Below are positions 14,137-21,719 of a stretch of DNA of 64,000 nucleotides, one piece after another. The notes beneath the pieces are model-generated. The model made no database searches. It was not told the origin of the DNA and saw only the letters and a program-made list of their open reading frames with translations. Source of the stretch: a virus; IMG/VR virus record IMGVR_UViG_3300046616_000358, positions 30,662 to 94,661 of that record; one strand, 5' to 3'. The position numbers were made by a program, and so were the translations under genes. Numbering within the stretch: position 1 is the stretch's first letter; every line of letters starts with the position of its first letter.

Positions 14137-16289
14137 GCCGCACCTCCCTGGCTGTCTGCGGGTGGCTGGGTGCGCAGAGTGCGGATGCGGGTGGCGATGT
14201 TCCATGCGGCTGATGACTTGAGCGGCGAGCTATAAAGCGTGGTGAGATTGGATAATTCACTTTCAGCTATCTGAACACACTCCGCTAGCGCCGCATCCCG
14301 CACCGCATCAGGCGCGGCCTGTGCGCCTTCCGTCGCGACCGGCAGTGGCGAGCCCTTCGGCTTTGCCGCCTGCTTTGCCCGGATCAGGTCGACCTTGGTC
14401 CAGATGCGCGCCAGTTCGGTTTCTGCCGCTTCGTGCAGGTCCATGCCTTGCGCCAGGCACAGCGCGGCCAGCGTCACCATGACGCCGCCGACTTCCTGCG
14501 GTTTGTCGCCAACAGGCCGGCCGTAGACGTAGTCAACCAGCATGTGCGCGTCGGATGGCGGCATGCCGCATGCCTGCACCAACTCGGTGGCTTCCTCGAA
14601 GAAGCGGTGGTTGCGCTCTACCGTGTCTGTTGAGATTGCTTCGCCGAAGCACGCCATCATCCACGGCTGCACTCTGGCTTGGAAAGGCGCGGCCTGTGCG
14701 CCAGCTACCCGCGCAGCGATCAGGGTTTCGATGTAGGCGATGAGGGCGTCATGGGCGACCAGCCACGCGGGGTCAGCGGCAATCCCCTGAACGACCCGCT
14801 TGCGATCAGCGCTCAACAGCTTGCCGAGAACCTTCACGAACGCCAGGGTATTGACCCTCTCGACGTTGGCGATGGGCGCGACCTGCGCGCTGGCCTCGCC
14901 ATCCGGTTCTTCCGCTTCTTCCGGTTCTTCCGGTTCTTCCGGTGTTGGTTGGCCGGTGCATGCCTCCCAATCGACCTGGGTGTGACTGCCAATACGTTTT
15001 CCGCAGAATGGGCAAGGGGAATTATTTAGCTTGCGGGCGTCGTCTTGCTGTGCGCTGGCCTCGGTGCTGCTCGGGGCGTCAGGCAAGTCCCACCCACGTA
15101 TGATTGCCTCTGCTGCGGCGTATTCTAGGGCGTCCGCCCCGCCCTCGGCAGCGCCTTTCCGGTATGCTTCGCGCAGCCTTTCGTGGATGTCCGGCAGCTT
15201 GGCGTAGACGGTAAAATCTTCCGGTTGTGCGCTCGGCTCGCCTTCCTGCGCGACCGGGGCAGCGGCCAGCGTCAGAGCAGCAATTTCGGCGTTCGCGTCG
15301 ATCAGTTTGCGCTGGACGCTGGTGAGTTCAATCAAGGCGGCGCGCAGATCGTCGGCTGCCGGCTGCTCAATGGCTGCCACTGGCGCGGCGGCGTCGGCAG
15401 TCACTGCGGCATGCAGGCGCTCCAGCTCGGCATACAGGAAGCACTCATGGGCGGTTGCACCGGGGCCGGCCAGATTGGGGTCGGCCTGCTGCTTGCGCAC
15501 TTCGCGCAGCGCCCGGCTCGCAGCTTCCGGCACCGCCTGCTGTGGCGCTGCTGCTGGGGTGGCGGCGAGCATGGCGGTGGCGCGTTCCATCAACTGGCGA
15601 TGCTTGTAAGGCGGCTCATCATCAGCGGCCATTTCGTAAGCGCGCATCGCTTTTGTCAGATCGGTAAGCAGATCGTGCCACCCTTCCTGCGCGACCGGGG
15701 CGGCGAGCTTCTGCACCGCTGCCTCCCACCCGTATTTAAAGAAATCGTGGGACAGCATCACCTCGCGCGGGTCCGTGACCTGGTCTTCCGCGCGCGCCGC
15801 ATCGAAGGCTTCCCGGTACAGGTCGTTCTCTATGTCGGCCACGCGCACCGACATTGGGTAGGCACGCATGTTTTGCGGGATCACGGTAAATGTGTCGCTT
15901 CGCATCGGCACTGCCGGCCGCGGCTGCTCAATGGCTGCCACTGGCGCGGCGGCGAGCATGGCGGCATAGCAATCTTCCATGCCGCAGTCGTCAATGGGCC
16001 GGACCTTGCTGAACCACGTTTCAGCGAATGCGACGAACATTTCTTCGGTCGGCGTGGTGGGCACCAGCTTGTAACCGGCCGGCACCGCCTGCTGTGGCGC
16101 TACTGCGGCTGGGGTGGCGCTGGCCACGGCGGCGTCGACCAGCCTGCTCAGTTCCTTGTAGGCGGCGTCGTACAGCGGGTTCTCTTGGGAGGCGTGGGCC
16201 AGCGTGAGCACGGCAAGGCTCAGCGCCTTGATTGGCACGGCGATGGATTCTTCTGCTGGCGGCACTGGCGCGCTGGCGGTGTCGGTCAT
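14133..16289 (-). CDS. Ea22-like mosaic protein with MazG-like domain
   Basis: The ATG at 16289 gives 718 residues. Modules are joined by repeated linkers: AAPVAAIEQP twice, AAPVAQEG twice, and AAPQQAVP or a variant twice. One module (GYKLVPTTPTEEMFVAF...) is typical of Ea22-like phage proteins. A CPFCGKRIGS knuckle lies near residue 425, followed by an EEP-rich stretch encoded by a (TTCCGGTTC)n tract. Residues about 540-645 resemble a MazG-type nucleotide pyrophosphohydrolase (FFEEATELVQACG; QEVGGVMVTLAALC; ETELARIWTKVD). The MazG-like part could hydrolyse abnormal NTPs or ppGpp-like signals; that is inferred. Confidence 0.6.
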   Translation of the reverse strand: MTDTASAPVPPAEESIAVPIKALSLAVLTLAHASQENPLYDAAYKELSRLVDAAVASATPAAVAPQQAVPAGYKLVPTTPTEEMFVAFAETWFSKVRPIDDCGMEDCYAAMLAAAPVAAIEQPRPAVPMRSDTFTVIPQNMRAYPMSVRVADIENDLYREAFDAARAEDQVTDPREVMLSHDFFKYGWEAAVQKLAAPVAQEGWHDLLTDLTKAMRAYEMAADDEPPYKHRQLMERATAMLAATPAAAPQQAVPEAASRALREVRKQQADPNLAGPGATAHECFLYAELERLHAAVTADAAAPVAAIEQPAADDLRAALIELTSVQRKLIDANAEIAALTLAAAPVAQEGEPSAQPEDFTVYAKLPDIHERLREAYRKGAAEGGADALEYAAAEAIIRGWDLPDAPSSTEASAQQDDARKLNNSPCPFCGKRIGSHTQVDWEACTGQPTPEEPEEPEEAEEPDGEASAQVAPIANVERVNTLAFVKVLGKLLSADRKRVVQGIAADPAWLVAHDALIAYIETLIAARVAGAQAAPFQARVQPWMMACFGEAISTDTVERNHRFFEEATELVQACGMPPSDAHMLVDYVYGRPVGDKPQEVGGVMVTLAALCLAQGMDLHEAAETELARIWTKVDLIRAKQAAKPKGSPLPVATEGAQAAPDAVRDAALAECVQIAESELSNLTTLYSSPLKSSAAWNIATRIRTLRTQPPADSQGGAA

Positions 16290-16546
16290 GGCGTTTCCTT
16301 TGCCAGCGCGGCGGCCAGCGTGGCGTCGGTGTAGCCGGGCGGGATGATGGCGATCGGTTCGTGACAGGCCAGGCAGAGGTTGGCGCCGCGCGCTTCGCTT
16401 TTCAGGTAGGCGCGCGCAACATGACCGTTCTCGCAGCCCCAATGCGGCGGCTCGTACCACGCGTCAGGGATGCCCAGGAACATTTCTGCGCCCGCCGCCC
16501 TGGCGGCCTCGATCTCCCGGTCCTGGAAGTGCTTCAGCCTGCTCAT
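16286..16546 (-). CDS. Small zinc-ribbon protein
   Basis: The ATG at 16546 has an excellent AAGGAGAAGG ribosome site, giving 86 residues; an ATG at 16573 would add nine residues. CENGHVARAYL and CLACHEPI, about 18 residues apart, form a zinc ribbon. A GGTTGTTTCGACC promoter palindrome lies just upstream. Function is unknown. Confidence 0.6.
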   Translation of the reverse strand: MSRLKHFQDREIEAARAAGAEMFLGIPDAWYEPPHWGCENGHVARAYLKSEARGANLCLACHEPIAIIPPGYTDATLAAALAKETP

Positions 16547-16570
16547 CGCCTTCTCCTTTGTCTGGTACGT

Positions 16571-16590
16571 CATGATAGGTTGTTTCGACC
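16571..16590 (-). promoter_or_regulatory. Promoter with GGTTGTTTCGACC palindrome
   Basis: The imperfect palindrome at 16578-16590 is followed on the minus strand by TATCAT, a -10-like box, and then by the gene starting at 16546. This copies the layout at 9185-9204. Confidence 0.6.
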
Positions 16591-16632
16591 TGTCTGTGCA
16601 GGTCTTTGGGGCGGCGCTTTGCGGGTTCTTGG

Positions 16633-16968
16633 TCAGCCGTGGGTACCGGTGGCGCGCGCCGGTTTCTGGGCAGGCTGGTCGAGGCCGGCGCCGGGGTAGG
16701 CGTCGTGCCAGGCCTGCAGCGCGGCCCGGTTGCGCTCGGTCTGGGCGTTGTGGCTGGCCAGCGCGATGCGCACGCGCAGGGTCAGGCAGCCCAGGTCGTG
16801 GCCGCTGCCGTCGGCGTGCGGGGTGGCGCCGCAGAAGCTGCAGTAGCCGGTGTCGGTTGCTTCGTTGAAGTGCAGCAGGCCGCGCGCGACCGCTTCCATG
16901 CTTTCGCGCCACAGCGCGGGGGCCAGTTCGATGGTCAGGGACGGGGCGGCGGGGGTGGTGGTGTCCAT
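16633..16968 (-). CDS. Zinc-binding phage hypothetical protein
   Basis: The ATG at 16968 follows AGGAGC and gives 111 residues. TGYCSFCGATPHADGSGHDLGC suggests a zinc knuckle with Cys and His ligands; the C-terminal half is a long helix. It resembles small phage proteins that carry a CxxCG...HxxxC motif. It is transcribed from the double-palindrome promoter at 17011-17068. Confidence 0.6.
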   Translation of the reverse strand: MDTTTPAAPSLTIELAPALWRESMEAVARGLLHFNEATDTGYCSFCGATPHADGSGHDLGCLTLRVRIALASHNAQTERNRAALQAWHDAYPGAGLDQPAQKPARATGTHG

Positions 16969-17010
16969 GCGATGCTCCTGGTGGGCTGCCGGCCGGGGTG
17001 GCGCGGCATA

Positions 17011-17068
17011 GGAACATCGTAGGTCGAAACGACCAGTTAGCCTTGCGCTGGGTTGGGTCGTTTCGACC
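17011..17068 (-). promoter_or_regulatory. Tandem GGTCGTTTCGACC operators and promoter
   Basis: Two perfect 13-bp palindromes lie at 17022-17034 and 17056-17068, 34 bp apart (about three helical turns). The first is followed on the minus strand by TACGAT, a -10-like box, before the gene starting at 16968. Two-site spacing suggests cooperative binding by a dimeric regulator. Confidence 0.65.
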
Positions 17069-17099
17069 GCTTTTCTGGCGTCCCTCAAGGGTCAACCAA

Positions 17100-17282
17100 T
17101 CAGCCTCCGGGGCGGTGGTTGCGGTCGCGGCGCTCGATCAGCCGCCCCACGAAAACGCACTGGGCCAGCAGGAAAAAGCACCACAGCCCATCGCGGTACA
17201 GGTGGTCGTCGAAGCATAACTTGGCGCCACTGGCGGCCAAGGTCAGGTACAGCAGCCATATCAGGGCTCTTGCCTTGCTCAT
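17100..17282 (-). CDS. 60-residue membrane protein
   Basis: The ATG at 17282 follows AAGGAGA. Two hydrophobic stretches (ALIWLLYLTLAASGAKLC and GLWCFFLLAQCVFVG) suggest two membrane helices with a basic C-terminus. It follows the partition-like genes and may be the last gene of that operon. Function is unknown. Confidence 0.55.
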   Translation of the reverse strand: MSKARALIWLLYLTLAASGAKLCFDDHLYRDGLWCFFLLAQCVFVGRLIERRDRNHRPGG

Positions 17283-17308
17283 CGGATTCTCCTTTGCGTG
17301 GGTTGGTG

Positions 17309-17704
17309 TCAGCGCAGCAGCCACCACATGAACCAGGCCGCGCTCAGGCCCGCGCCCAGCGCCACCGTTGCCAGCTCGGCCAGCCGGCGCGCGCGCTGGG
17401 CCGCGGTCGGTTGCGGGGTGCGCGCGTGCAGCGCCACCGCCAGCATCGCGCGCTCGAGCTCGGCGCGCTGGCGGTCCTCCAGCTGCGCGCCGGCCGCGGC
17501 CGCCTTGCGCAGGATGTGGCCGGTCACTTCCTGCTTGGCCTGCTCGGTGAAGGCGATGGTGGCGGCGCGGAAGCGCTCGCCGGCGGCGTCCAGGGTGGCG
17601 GCGTCGCTCAGCATCCGGCCCTGCAGCGCCTCCACCCGCGCCAGCAGGGTGTCGAGCTCGCCCAGCATTTCGGCGATCAGGGCTTCGCGCGCGGTCGTGG
17701 CCAT
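17309..17704 (-). CDS. StbC-like coiled-coil protein with C-terminal membrane anchor
   Basis: This 131-residue protein has a long coiled coil (residues 5-110) and a C-terminal hydrophobic segment (VALGAGLSAAWFMWWLLR). It directly follows the StbB-type ATPase with a shared stop/start base. In IncW/IncN-type plasmids a third small gene, stbC, lies in the same place; sequence identity to it is not established here. A membrane-anchored helper could tether the partition ATPase. Confidence 0.55.
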   Translation of the reverse strand: MATTAREALIAEMLGELDTLLARVEALQGRMLSDAATLDAAGERFRAATIAFTEQAKQEVTGHILRKAAAAGAQLEDRQRAELERAMLAVALHARTPQPTAAQRARRLAELATVALGAGLSAAWFMWWLLR

Positions 17705-18417
17705 CAGGCGAACAGGGTGGCAAACACGGCGTCGAGGTTGCGGTTGGCCGTCACCGCGAGGCGCTGCAGCGAAATCATGCGCACGCAGGCGGTGCGTTCG
17801 TGCTCGTCGGCGGCGGCGCGCAGCTGGGCGCGGTAATCGGTGGCGTCGGTGCTGATGTCGCCCAGGGTCTTGTTCACCGATTTCAGGCGCGCGAACACTT
17901 CATTCGCATGCACGGCGGCGGCGCGGTTGATCACGAACGACTTTTCCAGCTTGGCCAGGCCAAACAGCGCATGGAAGTCCTCGTCCACCGATTCGTCGAC
18001 GTCCACCTTGTTGAAGACCAGCCGGATTTTCTGCTTCGGCACGCCCATACTGGCCAGCGCGCGAATGGTGTTGACGGTATCGGCCTGCTGCTTGCGCTCG
18101 CTGACCACCGGCACCACGAAATAATCGAATTCCTCGTGCGAGCCTTCGAACAAGGCCATCCGCTTCATGAATTCCTCGACGTTCGAGGCGCCCACATCGA
18201 CAATCGCGGTATCGAGCTGCATCAAGTCTTCCTGCAAGGCGCCGAATTGCTTGCCCTTGATCTTTTCCACTTCCAGGCCGTCGGGCGCGCTGTCGGCATT
18301 GATCGTTTCAAATTGAAACACGCGGGCATCGCCCATCCGTGGTTTGAGCAAATGGGCGGCGATCGTGGTCTTGCCGACGTTGCCCGAAAAGTTAATGACT
18401 GCGACTTTGGCTTTCAT
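17704..18417 (-). CDS. stbB: ParA-like partition ATPase of the StbB family
   Basis: This 237-residue protein begins MKAKVAVINFSGNVGKTTIA: a deviant Walker A (SGNVGKTT, residues 11-18) preceded by the beta-strand typical of StbB of plasmid R388 and relatives. TAIVDVGASNVEEF is a Walker B-like strand with Asp68. The region KIRLVFNKVD is the third nucleotide-binding strand. StbB proteins are ParA/MinD-type ATPases that work with StbA in plasmid stability and conjugation. Overlaps with both neighbours show one operon. Such a gene in a phage element implies maintenance as a replicon. Confidence 0.85.
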   Translation of the reverse strand: MKAKVAVINFSGNVGKTTIAAHLLKPRMGDARVFQFETINADSAPDGLEVEKIKGKQFGALQEDLMQLDTAIVDVGASNVEEFMKRMALFEGSHEEFDYFVVPVVSERKQQADTVNTIRALASMGVPKQKIRLVFNKVDVDESVDEDFHALFGLAKLEKSFVINRAAAVHANEVFARLKSVNKTLGDISTDATDYRAQLRAAADEHERTACVRMISLQRLAVTANRNLDAVFATLFA

Positions 18418-18791
18418 GCTTTGCTTCCTTTTCCGTATTTAATCAAATCGTCCATGTCCTTCGGCTCGGCCGGGTCGCGGAAGGCCGGTGCGGCCACCGG
18501 GCGCGGTACGGCAGCTGGGGCCGGTGTCAAGGCCGCGGCTGGCGGTGCCGGCCCTTCCTTGGCGCGCCTGGCCCGCTCGCGGCGCAAGGTGGTGCCGAAC
18601 ACCGCCAGGCTCATGTCGATCCCGTGCGCGTGCAGCTTGACCAGCACCTCGCTGTGGCTGGCACCGCCGGCCAGCGCCGCCTCCACCGCCGGCAGCACCG
18701 CGCGCAGCCGCGCCGCCTTGCTGCGGGTCGGGTCGGCCGGGTCGGTCTGCGCCAGGCCCAGCAACTCGGCGGAAAGTTCGTCGGTGTTCAT
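18414..18791 (-). CDS. StbA-like DNA-binding protein (putative)
   Basis: This 125-residue protein starts the stb-like operon. Residues 25-85 are helical with a likely helix-turn-helix (GASHSEVLVKLHAHGIDMSL), followed by a basic helix (LRRERARRAK) and an Ala/Pro-rich tail. In plasmids the gene before stbB encodes StbA, which binds direct repeats near the origin. Position and size fit, but sequence identity is not confirmed. An AGGAGG ribosome site and a good promoter lie upstream. Confidence 0.55.
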   Translation of the reverse strand: MNTDELSAELLGLAQTDPADPTRSKAARLRAVLPAVEAALAGGASHSEVLVKLHAHGIDMSLAVFGTTLRRERARRAKEGPAPPAAALTPAPAAVPRPVAAPAFRDPAEPKDMDDLIKYGKGSKA

Positions 18792-18823
18792 GTCGTGTTC
18801 GCCTCCTGTCTCTTGATGTTCGG

Positions 18824-18853
18824 ATTCTAGTCGTTTTTGTCCTCATCTGTCAC
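18824..18853 (-). promoter_or_regulatory. Promoter of the stb-like operon
   Basis: On the minus strand GTGACA (18848-18853) and TAGAAT (18824-18829) are 18 bp apart, close to the sigma-70 consensus. AGGAGG lies at 18802-18807 before the ATG at 18791. Confidence 0.6.
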
Positions 18854-18962
18854 GCTGTTGTTCGGCTTCCATGATGAAATTGTTCGGAAAACGTCAACCC
18901 CTGTTCGCCTGCTGTTCTGGCGGCGCAGGTGCCGGCGCCGGCTCCTGCTGCCGCGCCGGGGC

Positions 18963-18990
18963 AAGAAAAAGGCGCGGACCAGGCCGCGCC
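18963..18990 (-). terminator. Intrinsic terminator after the gene ending at 19015
   Basis: On the minus strand the stem GGCGCGG / CCGCGCC (18971-18990, 6-base loop) is followed directly by TTTTTCTT. It lies 25 bp after the stop at 19015 and insulates the stb-like operon downstream from that gene. Confidence 0.75.
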
Positions 18991-19014
18991 GAAGGGGAAG
19001 GATCTGGCTTGGTT

Positions 19015-19959
19015 TTATCGGGCCAGCCGCAGCGGGAAGCGGTGCGCCACGGCGGCCTCCACTTCGGCGGCCAGCGCCGGGGCGTGCTGGTCGAAGGCGC
19101 GCTGGTAGTGGGGCTGGGCGTGGCGGCTTTCGGCCACCGCCAGCAGCGCGGTGGTGCGCAGCGCCGGTTCCGTGATGGCGGCCAGGGTGGCAATGTCGTC
19201 GGCGGCCATGCCCGCGCCTTCCTCGCGGCCGAGGGCGTCCCTGGGCGCACTCATCACGATACTGGCGGTGCCGATCACTGCATTCAGGCGCGCGGCTTGC
19301 TGCTGGATCTGCTCGGCGCTCAGGTCGGCCGCCGCCAGCTGCGGCGCCAGCTCCGGCGCCAGGCGCAGGGTTTCGGCCGCATAGTCGGCATGGGCGCGGG
19401 CGCTCTCGGCCATCGCCAGCAGCGCCTGCTGGCGCACGGCGGGTGCCTGGATGTGGCGCAGCATGTCGACGTCGTCGCAGGCCAGCGTGCGCGCCTGCGC
19501 GGCGCTGGTCGCGCTGTCGGTGGTCCACCTGACGTGGTAGTCGATTTCCCGTGCCAGCTGCGCCTCGTAGCGGGCCTGGCCGGCGCGGTCGGCGGCATGC
19601 TCGGGGCGGGTGTCCCAGTCGATCGGCAGCTGGGCGGGGGTGGCGTCGGGGGTGGCCATGCGGTAGCTCCTGGTGGGGGGAAGGGGTGCCTGCTCGGGGG
19701 CGGCGGGGTCTGGTTCAGGGCTGGCGGCCAGCACTTGCTGGCGCAGGCGTTCCCAGTGCGCGCGCTGGGCCGCGTGGGCGTGCAGGGTGGCGCGGTGGTC
19801 GTCGACCAGGGCCATCGCCGCTGCATCGGACAGCGGCGGGCCGACGGCGTCGCCGCTCAGGATCGCCACCTGGGCCTGCCAGCGCGCCCTCTGCGCGCCC
19901 AGTTGTTGGCCGCTGGCGCGGTAGGCCGCCAGCACGGTCAGCAGTTCTGTTGCATCCAT
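19015..19959 (-). CDS. Large helical hypothetical protein
   Basis: This 314-residue protein starts at ATG 19959 right after GGAGGAAGG. It is almost entirely Ala-rich helix with several similar segments (ALLAMAESARAHADYA; ALLAVAESRHAQPHYQ), suggesting tandem helical repeats. No domain is recognised. It ends before a strong terminator. It could be a structural or partition-associated protein, but there is no evidence for either. Confidence 0.6.
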   Translation of the reverse strand: MDATELLTVLAAYRASGQQLGAQRARWQAQVAILSGDAVGPPLSDAAAMALVDDHRATLHAHAAQRAHWERLRQQVLAASPEPDPAAPEQAPLPPTRSYRMATPDATPAQLPIDWDTRPEHAADRAGQARYEAQLAREIDYHVRWTTDSATSAAQARTLACDDVDMLRHIQAPAVRQQALLAMAESARAHADYAAETLRLAPELAPQLAAADLSAEQIQQQAARLNAVIGTASIVMSAPRDALGREEGAGMAADDIATLAAITEPALRTTALLAVAESRHAQPHYQRAFDQHAPALAAEVEAAVAHRFPLRLAR

Positions 19960-20158
19960 TGCCTTCCTCCACGGTCAGCCCCGCTTCACGGCAGCGCAGG
20001 TCGGCGTCGGCGTGCAGGGCGGCGATCTCCAAGGTAGCGCAAGCGCGGCGTTCGACTGTTGACAAATCCAGAACAAACTGGCGCAGCGTGCGCTGGCTCA
20101 GCTTGGGCAGGTCGGCTGGCGCAAGCGGGGCAGGGATGTAGATCAAAGCCAGTCTCAT
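19715..20158 (-). CDS. Overlapping open frame with uncertain 3' end
   Basis: An open frame from ATG 20158 encodes a plausible helical protein (PKLSQRTLRQFVLDLSTVER...) up to about codon 67. It then runs in another frame through the first 245 bp of the gene starting at 19959, where its composition turns into Arg/Pro-rich shadow sequence. Either the true gene ends near 19959 after a frameshift, or the 3' part is a fossil. The RBS of the next gene lies inside it. Confidence 0.35.
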   Translation of the reverse strand: MRLALIYIPAPLAPADLPKLSQRTLRQFVLDLSTVERRACATLEIAALHADADLRCREAGLTVEEGNGCNRTADRAGGLPRQRPTTGRAEGALAGPGGDPERRRRRPAAVRCSGDGPGRRPPRHPARPRGPARALGTPAPASAGRQP

Positions 20159-20205
20159 CTGGTGGACTATCGTGAAGCCTCCCCCACCAATCGAAGGGTC
20201 ATACC

Positions 20206-21312
20206 ATGACACATCAGTTTCCCCGCCTCGGCGCGCTCGTTGCGCTGGTCCTGCTGGCTGCGTGCAGCGGCAACAGCGAATCGGCGACACCGACCACGAA
20301 AGCCCCCGTCGCCACTGCCGCCACCCTGCAGGTGACGCTGCAGCCGGCTGGCACCGGCCAGCACCAGCTGGTGCCCGGCGTCGCCAGCTGGCTCGACCAG
20401 TACGACGGCGACTACCGGCTGTGCATTCCGACCACTTGCGCGGTGCTGCTGCCGGTCGCGGTGATGGACGGCTGGAACGTTTCTCTGCTCACCGGCAATG
20501 ACGGCACGCCGCTGCTGTCATTCAAGCCGAGCGGCGTGGTACGGCCGCAATACCAGCTGGACGCCGCGCGCGAGCTGATGCGCGTGCGGCTGGCCGAAGT
20601 GGCGGCGCGGCTGGCGCTCAAGACCAGCAAGCAATTTTGCGCCGACGGCGATGGCGACAATCCGCTGCGCGACGGCAACGGGCGCACCAGCAAGACGGCG
20701 GCGCGCCCCGGTGGCAGCAGCCTGTGCGGCAGCACGGGCACTGGCGACGAACCCGGCCCCTCTGGCGGCGGTGGCGGCGGCTTTGACGGGCCGGTCGAGT
20801 ACGTGCCCGGCGAGCGCCCGCCTCCTGGCGAGCCGTGGGGCGGGGTGCCCGGCGGTGGCGGGCTGGAACCACCGGCACCGGATGGCGGCGGCGGCGATAC
20901 CAGCGAAGTCGGCAATCCGGTCCCGGCCGGCTGCATCCTGCTGCCGCCCGCCGAGCTGATTTGCGGGCTGCCCGTGGTGCCGGTCCCGGCGCCCAGGCCG
21001 GAGGGCGATCCCGACGCCTTGCCGCGCATGCCGCCGGTGTGGGACTGGTGCGCCATCCTCGGCATCGGCTGCAGCGGCACCGACAACCCGCCGCGCCCGC
21101 AGTTGCCGCCCGAACTGGACCCGTACAAGGCCTACTGCCAGGCGCGCTACATCGCCGAGGCCAAGGAATGCCTGCACAAGGGCGAGCAGATCGTCGACCC
21201 GGCGCAGCGCCATGAAAGCATTAACGCCTGCCTGGGGCAGAAATCGGTGGAATTTGCGCACTGCATGGGCGAGAGCGCGCCATTGCTGAGCCCTGCGGCC
21301 GGCGCCATGTGA
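20206..21312 (+). CDS. Predicted lipoprotein, Gly/Pro-rich
   Basis: This 368-residue protein has a lipoprotein signal peptide (LVALVLLAAC, with lipid-attached Cys20). The middle is very Gly/Pro/Asp-rich and low in complexity (about residues 160-260). The ends carry paired cysteines (CIPTTC; CILLPPAELIC; CLHKGE; CLGQ; CMGE) suggesting disulfides in an outer-membrane or periplasmic location. The GAAGGG ribosome site fits. It is the only large plus-strand gene in this part and may be a lysogenic-conversion gene; that is inferred. Confidence 0.7.
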   Translation: MTHQFPRLGALVALVLLAACSGNSESATPTTKAPVATAATLQVTLQPAGTGQHQLVPGVASWLDQYDGDYRLCIPTTCAVLLPVAVMDGWNVSLLTGNDGTPLLSFKPSGVVRPQYQLDAARELMRVRLAEVAARLALKTSKQFCADGDGDNPLRDGNGRTSKTAARPGGSSLCGSTGTGDEPGPSGGGGGGFDGPVEYVPGERPPPGEPWGGVPGGGGLEPPAPDGGGGDTSEVGNPVPAGCILLPPAELICGLPVVPVPAPRPEGDPDALPRMPPVWDWCAILGIGCSGTDNPPRPQLPPELDPYKAYCQARYIAEAKECLHKGEQIVDPAQRHESINACLGQKSVEFAHCMGESAPLLSPAAGAM

Positions 21313-21331
21313 GCAGGAGGTGAAAACGCCC

Positions 21332-21555
21332 TGTGGATAAGCCCGGCACAGGGGGGGGACGGGATGTGCAGAAGTGGCGGCGCCGTGCGGGCGCGGATTT
21401 TTATCCCCAAACGCTGCACCGCAAACCGGGCGCTTGCGCGCACCCGTGCGCATGCGCCAAGTCCTTGGTTTGCAAGGCATTTTCCACCTTATCCACGGCG
21501 TGGCGCGGGCCTATTACTATCATTAGTTTGTATAAGAAGCTTAGTGTTAACAACG
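21332..21555. other. Candidate replication origin with DnaA boxes
   Basis: Three DnaA-box-like 9-mers occur: TGTGGATAA (21332-21340, the exact complement of TTATCCACA), TTATCCCCA (21401-21409) and TTATCCACG (21489-21497). A stretch at about 21511-21555 (CTATTACTATCATTAG... to ...GTGTTAAC) is the most AT-rich piece seen in this GC-rich window and could be the unwinding element. The 407 bp between 21313 and 21719 holds no gene. The stb-like operon lies 2.5 kb away. Confidence 0.5.
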
Positions 21556-21572
21556 ATGGCCAGGCGTACAGG

Positions 21573-21605
21573 CGAAAAAAAACCCCCACCCGGGTAGGGT
21601 GGGGG
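21573..21605 (-). terminator. Strong minus-strand intrinsic terminator
   Basis: The arms CCCCCACCC (21583-21591) and GGGTGGGGG (21597-21605) form a 9-bp GC stem with a 5-base loop. On the minus strand it is followed by eight T residues (complement of 21575-21582). It would stop transcription arriving from the late block to the right. Confidence 0.85.
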
Positions 21606-21658
21606 CTTCTTCACTTCCGCGAGAAAGACAGGCTGAGGTCTTAGAATAGGGCGGCACA

Positions 21659-21672
21659 CATATCTATGCAAG
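21659..21672. repeat. CATATCTATGCAAG motif, copy 1
   Basis: This 14-bp motif recurs with one change (CATATCTACGCAAG) at 22802-22815. It lies 48 bp upstream of the plus-strand gene at 21720. A regulatory or recombination role is possible but not shown. Confidence 0.4.
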
Positions 21673-21719
21673 CGGATTTTTCCGGGTTATCCTAGGCGCC
21701 CGCCCTCACGTTTGTCATC

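Noticed and set aside
21583-21605. Plus-strand terminator for the lipoprotein gene
   Set aside because: The T-run is only on the minus strand (A8 on plus, upstream of the stem); after the stem the plus strand reads CTTCTTC, a weak signal.
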